Source of the DNA: Istiophorus platypterus
Lineage: Eukaryota > Chordata > Actinopteri > Istiophoriformes > Istiophoridae
Direction of reading: 5' to 3'
Length of the DNA: 64,000 nt
NCBI GenBank assembly: GCA_016859345.1
Contig: CM029114.1
Coordinates: 13,306,001-13,370,000, forward strand
The position numbers were made by a program, and so were the translations under genes. Below are positions 62,212 through 64,000 of the stretch, piece by piece. Numbering within the stretch: the first letter of the stretch is position 1; the number at the start of each line of letters is the position of its first letter. The notes beneath the pieces were generated by a model. That model was given only the letters and a program-made list of their open reading frames with translations, made no database searches and was not told where the DNA came from.

Positions 62212-62564
62212 TCACTCACTCACTCACTGACTCTCACTGTCACTCAAACACACAGACACACACACACACACTCACTCTCACTCGCTCTCACACACACACT
62301 CAGAGAAGTAGGTCACACTGCCTTGCATGTGCTCCACCCCCCATAGCAATGACACAGACACACAAACACATATGCACACACACAGACACACAGAGACACA
62401 AAGCACGGGCACACACACACCGCACAGAGAACAGAATTTGGCGTGCAGAGATGAAACACAAATACACACCTGGGCTGAAGCTGTGTTCAAGCACGCTCTC
62501 CTCCTCAGTGTGTGTAACAAAGACTTTCACGGGTGTCCCTTTCCTTTTCCTTCCACAGCCACGC
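51649..62564 (-). CDS. Crypton/tyrosine-recombinase-derived chromatin-like protein, 5' partial (9 exons, 1051 aa visible)
   Basis: No gene name recognised. Exons on the minus strand: 62564-62470, 61918-61837, 60990-60621, 59476-59402, 58901-58842, 57563-56407, 55316-54487, 54249-54016 and 51902-51649. All junctions are GT-AG with matching phases, and the total of 3,157 nt stays open from the first split codon to the stop. Numbering from the first full codon: basic RGCGRKRKG at 1-9; Pro/Ala/Thr linker; SET-like C-terminal segment 138-182 (DITKGEEITVDYS); polyQ about 237-250; basic clusters; C2H2-like finger C385-C388-H398-H402; Glu/Asp-rich stretch up to 612; tyrosine-recombinase-like core about 620-880; AT-hook-like GRVGRPKK and polyPro in exon 8; and a C-terminal KRPW ... 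DWRAIKFYCHNR module (974-1031). Crypton-derived genes in fish share the last two modules. The role is probably nuclear DNA or chromatin binding (inference). The N terminus lies outside the window. Confidence 0.8.
52693..53978 (-). mobile_element. Tc1-like DNA transposon with both terminal inverted repeats
   Basis: The left end CAGTTAGGTTCATTAGTATT ... GACAGTGACAC and the right end (reverse complement) CAGTGAGGTGCACAAGTTCT ... GACAGTGACAC are inverted repeats flanked by TA, the target of Tc1/mariner elements. Inside, on the minus strand, is a decayed transposase with MPGRPKKTT and a WTSETK catalytic box in which the usual first Asp is Ser. Frameshifts and stops make it inactive. It sits in the last intron of the Crypton-like gene, in the same orientation. 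The same family occurs near 33.3-34.2 kb. Confidence 0.85.
54016..54249 (-). CDS. Crypton-like gene, visible exon 8 (AT-hook-like, polyPro)
   Basis: 234 nt. Ser/Glu-rich start (SEGESEGEQAKE), then Pro/Ala repeats, KGKNNGRVGRPKKLKN with a GRP core typical of AT-hooks, ten consecutive prolines, and RRRGS. Acceptor CTCCCAG and donor GTCAGC, phase 1 out. A downstream in-frame stop after read-through of the donor confirms splicing. Confidence 0.75.
54487..55316 (-). CDS. Crypton-like gene, visible exon 7 (tyrosine-recombinase-like core)
   Basis: 830 nt. ILYNRRRECEVSKLSIAEY (about 667-685) matches the Arg-box region of Crypton-type tyrosine recombinases. NPYVFARPYHSPATPLRGTD and NPRALTQTRVRRQVAILTQ (about 796-815) match the segment leading to the HxxR box. 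FLEREYHV (from 838) aligns with the GH box and following helix. The usual GH and Tyr residues are not conserved, so recombinase activity is unlikely. The tail RGMSLNHICLEL resembles the segment after the core in related fish proteins. The family call rests on recalled consensus, not a search. Confidence 0.8.
55515..55775. repeat. Teleost 'CTGCAACTAACGATTATT' repeat copy in a Crypton-like gene intron
   Basis: gagctgcaaataacaaatga ... gtctataaaatgtcagacaa ... ccaacagtccaaaacctaaa ... gaggagctggaaccaacaaa: the best-preserved copy in the window, in the intron between visible exons 6 and 7. Confidence 0.7.
56407..57563 (-). CDS. Crypton-like gene, visible exon 6 (polyQ, zinc finger, acidic)
   Basis: 1,157 nt. 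Begins EDEPLSLTAQQQQRQQQQ, a glutamine-rich tract coded by mixed CAG and CAA. Basic clusters follow (RGRALRRRKKRRG, SKKKTPNR), then a Ser/Pro-rich region, the C2H2-like finger CEYCGRHFRSLGRHLDKHH, a variable linker, and a long Glu/Asp-rich tail. Donor GTAACT splits a Ser codon. Confidence 0.85.
58842..58901 (-). CDS. Crypton-like gene, visible exon 5
   Basis: 60 nt, phase 0 at both ends: QAAVFSEEAVKTHFTLPAQQ. Acceptor TGCCCACAG and donor GTTGGT. Supported only by splice sites and frame, so the weakest exon of the model; it could be alternatively used, because skipping it preserves frame. Confidence 0.55.
59402..59476 (-). CDS. Crypton-like gene, visible exon 4
   Basis: 75 nt, phase 0 at both ends: GFRGTVSPAQHECNSDTENN and NSIKK. 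Acceptor TCCCACAG and donor GTAAGA. No domain recognised; a hydrophilic linker. Confidence 0.65.
60092..60182 (+). repeat. Imperfect TG microsatellite
   Basis: Interrupted (TG)n in the intron between visible exons 3 and 4 of the Crypton-like gene. Confidence 0.85.
60260..60540. repeat. Third copy of the 'gggttagg' fish repeat
   Basis: gtattcttgtacttatgagg ... ggttctggttaggctatgaa ... acaagggttagatgaattaa has the same order as the copies near 26.6 and 27.4 kb. It lies in the intron just upstream of visible exon 4 and downstream of visible exon 3. Confidence 0.5.
60621..60990 (-). CDS. Crypton-like gene, visible exon 3 (SET-like segment)
   Basis: 370 nt. A Pro/Ala/Thr/Ser-rich linker is followed by a segment whose order (SPNCRI ... 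VRLVVIAIRDITKGEEITV DYS) matches the C-terminal half of SET domains, where Asn contacts the cofactor and DY closes the active site. The N-terminal half of a SET domain would have to come from upstream exons, or is absent. Donor GTCAGT is used in phase 0. Confidence 0.75.
61837..61918 (-). CDS. Crypton-like gene, visible exon 2
   Basis: 82 nt with acceptor CTCTCAG and donor GTGAGT. It encodes GDRKEAAENKRPTVDGPFYN and then TDSAPHNC across the junction. Phase 1 in and phase 2 out, both matching the neighbouring exons. Confidence 0.7.
61970..62320 (+). repeat. CA/CACT microsatellite array between visible exons 1 and 2 of the Crypton-like gene
   Basis: Two long CA blocks (about 61970-62079 and 62148-62206), then an ACTC run and more CA. 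It fills most of the 551 bp intron. Confidence 0.95.
62343..62440 (+). repeat. CA/CAGA-rich imperfect microsatellite
   Basis: acacagacacacaaacacat and similar text, between the long array and visible exon 1 of the Crypton-like gene. Confidence 0.8.
62470..62564 (-). CDS. Crypton-like gene, first visible exon
   Basis: Acceptor CTCTGCAG, then RGCGRKRKGTPVKVFVTHTE to HSFSP, then donor GTGTGT. The first nucleotide completes a codon begun in an upstream exon outside the window, so this is not the gene start. RGCGRKRKG resembles an AT-hook or nuclear-localisation motif. CA microsatellites crowd both flanks. Confidence 0.65.
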
Positions 62565-63948
62565 CTGCAGAGAACACACACGCGCACACACACACACACA
62601 TAAACTTGCAATTAACATTTAATCAATCAGCCTACTGGCATTACTTCACGTCAACAGGTCAGAGAATGATCAATAAGTTGATGCTCACCAAATAGATCAA
62701 AACAATTCTATTATTCTGATCTATCTATTAATGCTTAGCCCTTTCACATAAGTAACTAAAATACCAAAAAAATAAAATAAAATAAAATAATATAAAAACA
62801 CAGGAATGGACACAATAGCATGACAATGATAATTTAAAATACTCCTCATGGTGTATGACTGGAGCACAAATAGAATCTAGTGCATTTTTTTAGATTTTAC
62901 ACATTTTCCACTCATTGACCTGGAGGGATTTTAATTTAGTCCGCGCCCTGCAAAACTCCCTGCAAAGAGATTCTTGAACGTACTTCTTTTGAAACTTTGC
63001 CATCGTTCCTCACCACACATCAGTTTCAGAAATTAAAGAGAGCTCAGAACAAAGTGCACTTAAATGTTCAGAAAATGCCTATGATATTTTAATTTGGAAT
63101 ATAAAAATGCCCCGAGTAATTAGGAGTAACCTCTCTGGCTTTTCAGCCTATTCAAATTTATTTCACTGACTTGTCAACTTTTCATGTGTGAATGGGTACA
63201 TTGTCCCTTATGGACCATCATAGGAGATTCTTTGTAGTACAATTCTAACCCTTAACCCCTAAAGAAATATAAGTAATTAGTTCACTTCTTTAAATCTCAA
63301 AGCAACTGTGTACACAGCCTGAAAACTACAAGATGTTGCCAACAAGCACCCAACAAAAGAATATATACTGTATATAAATATAAAAAAATAACCCAAATGA
63401 ATAAAAATAAAACAATCACTATCATTTTCTATCAATTTTTGATACCACTGCATATAAGATAATGATACCAAAACAACTGTTTTTTTCCCATCCTTACCTA
63501 GAAGAATATAACCATGTCTTTCAACACTTTTTTACATTTAAGAAATGAAACCAAAGTTTTCAAAAGTTAAGATGTTGTCCAAACACACAAGCAGCTATAA
63601 TAAAACTCAGCCTAACTAAAATACTGGTAAAGTGTTCCTGGACAAAGTTGTGATTTAAACAGAAACCCTCTAAACAAAGAATAAGTAAAACAAGAGTACA
63701 AAGTCACCAGTGATTAAATTCCAGACTTCAGTACAGATTTAGACCCTCAATACCGCAGACACATTTCCCAACCAAAAAAGCATTAAGGTTCAATATGAAG
63801 CTCTACTAATCTAAAAAACTGAGGAGCAAGACAATGTACTGGTTGGCCTGATTCTTTGATTAAAACACTTCCTGAATTCAGTGAGGAATGTGCTTTATAT
63901 TATGATTTGAAGTAAAACAAATCCAACATGTCATAATGACTTCTAATT
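62565..63948 (-). other. 5' intron of the Crypton-like gene (partial)
   Basis: AT-rich. No further upstream exon could be supported, so the N-terminal exons probably lie beyond the right edge. Confidence 0.45.
62765..62792 (+). repeat. AAAAT pentanucleotide repeat
   Basis: aaaaataaaataaaataaaa-type run in the 5' intron of the Crypton-like gene. Confidence 0.85.
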
Positions 63949-64000
63949 ACCTCCGCCAGGGAGGTTATGTTTTCACTTGTCTATTTGTTAGTTCATTTGT
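63949..64000. repeat. Same CCTCCGCCA repeat, cut by the window edge
   Basis: ttacctccgccagggaggtt followed by atgttttcacttgtctattt is a cleaner head of the repeat also seen near 10 kb; it continues past the window. Confidence 0.6.

Noticed and set aside
63490..63500. GTAAGG donor-like site upstream of the first visible Crypton-like exon
   Set aside because: The preceding sequence is AT-rich with stops in the needed phase; no exon could be supported.

Overview
The window looks like nuclear DNA of a ray-finned (teleost) fish. Coding sequence is sparse and split by GT-AG introns. The rest is AT-rich and filled with fish-type interspersed repeats: Tc1-like transposons, LINE reverse-transcriptase fragments, a hAT-like BED finger fragment, and very long CA, GA, TA and AAT microsatellites. 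No bacterial features, CRISPR arrays or operons are present. Nothing identifies the species.

Three genes can be built exon by exon with consistent reading phase. (1) gpr83, minus strand, 17074-26017: four exons give a 469-residue class A G-protein-coupled receptor. (2) ankrd49, plus strand, 32193-38547: two coding exons give a 232-residue ankyrin-repeat protein, with a CpG-rich promoter-like stretch near 30.55 kb. (3) A large minus-strand gene with nine exons visible between 62564 and 51649 (1,051 residues plus stop), whose 5' part lies beyond the right edge. It combines the C-terminal part of a SET-like domain, low-complexity linkers, a polyglutamine run, one C2H2-like finger, a long acidic region, a tyrosine-recombinase (Crypton-type) core that looks catalytically dead, an AT-hook-like motif and a C-terminal KRPW...DWRAIKFY module. 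This is the most unusual object in the window and reads as a domesticated transposon-derived chromatin or DNA-binding protein.

Layout: 1-3.4 kb holds an unassigned minus-strand candidate coding exon, a decayed Tc1-like transposon and a CpG-rich promoter-like block. 3.4-17 kb has no recognised gene and carries several repeats (Tc1, hAT and LINE pieces). 17-26 kb is gpr83, with a LINE tail in its second intron and a dense microsatellite cluster in its first. 26-32 kb is the intergenic and promoter region shared with the divergent ankrd49. 38.5-51.6 kb is a gene-poor desert. 51.6 kb to the right edge is the Crypton-like gene, one of whose introns contains a Tc1-like element with both terminal inverted repeats.

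gpr83 and ankrd49 are also close neighbours in mammals, so the block is old synteny. In mammals MRE11 lies between them, but no MRE11-like coding sequence was noticed here. The genes share no obvious pathway. Splice models and domain calls were made by eye and were not checked against transcripts or databases.
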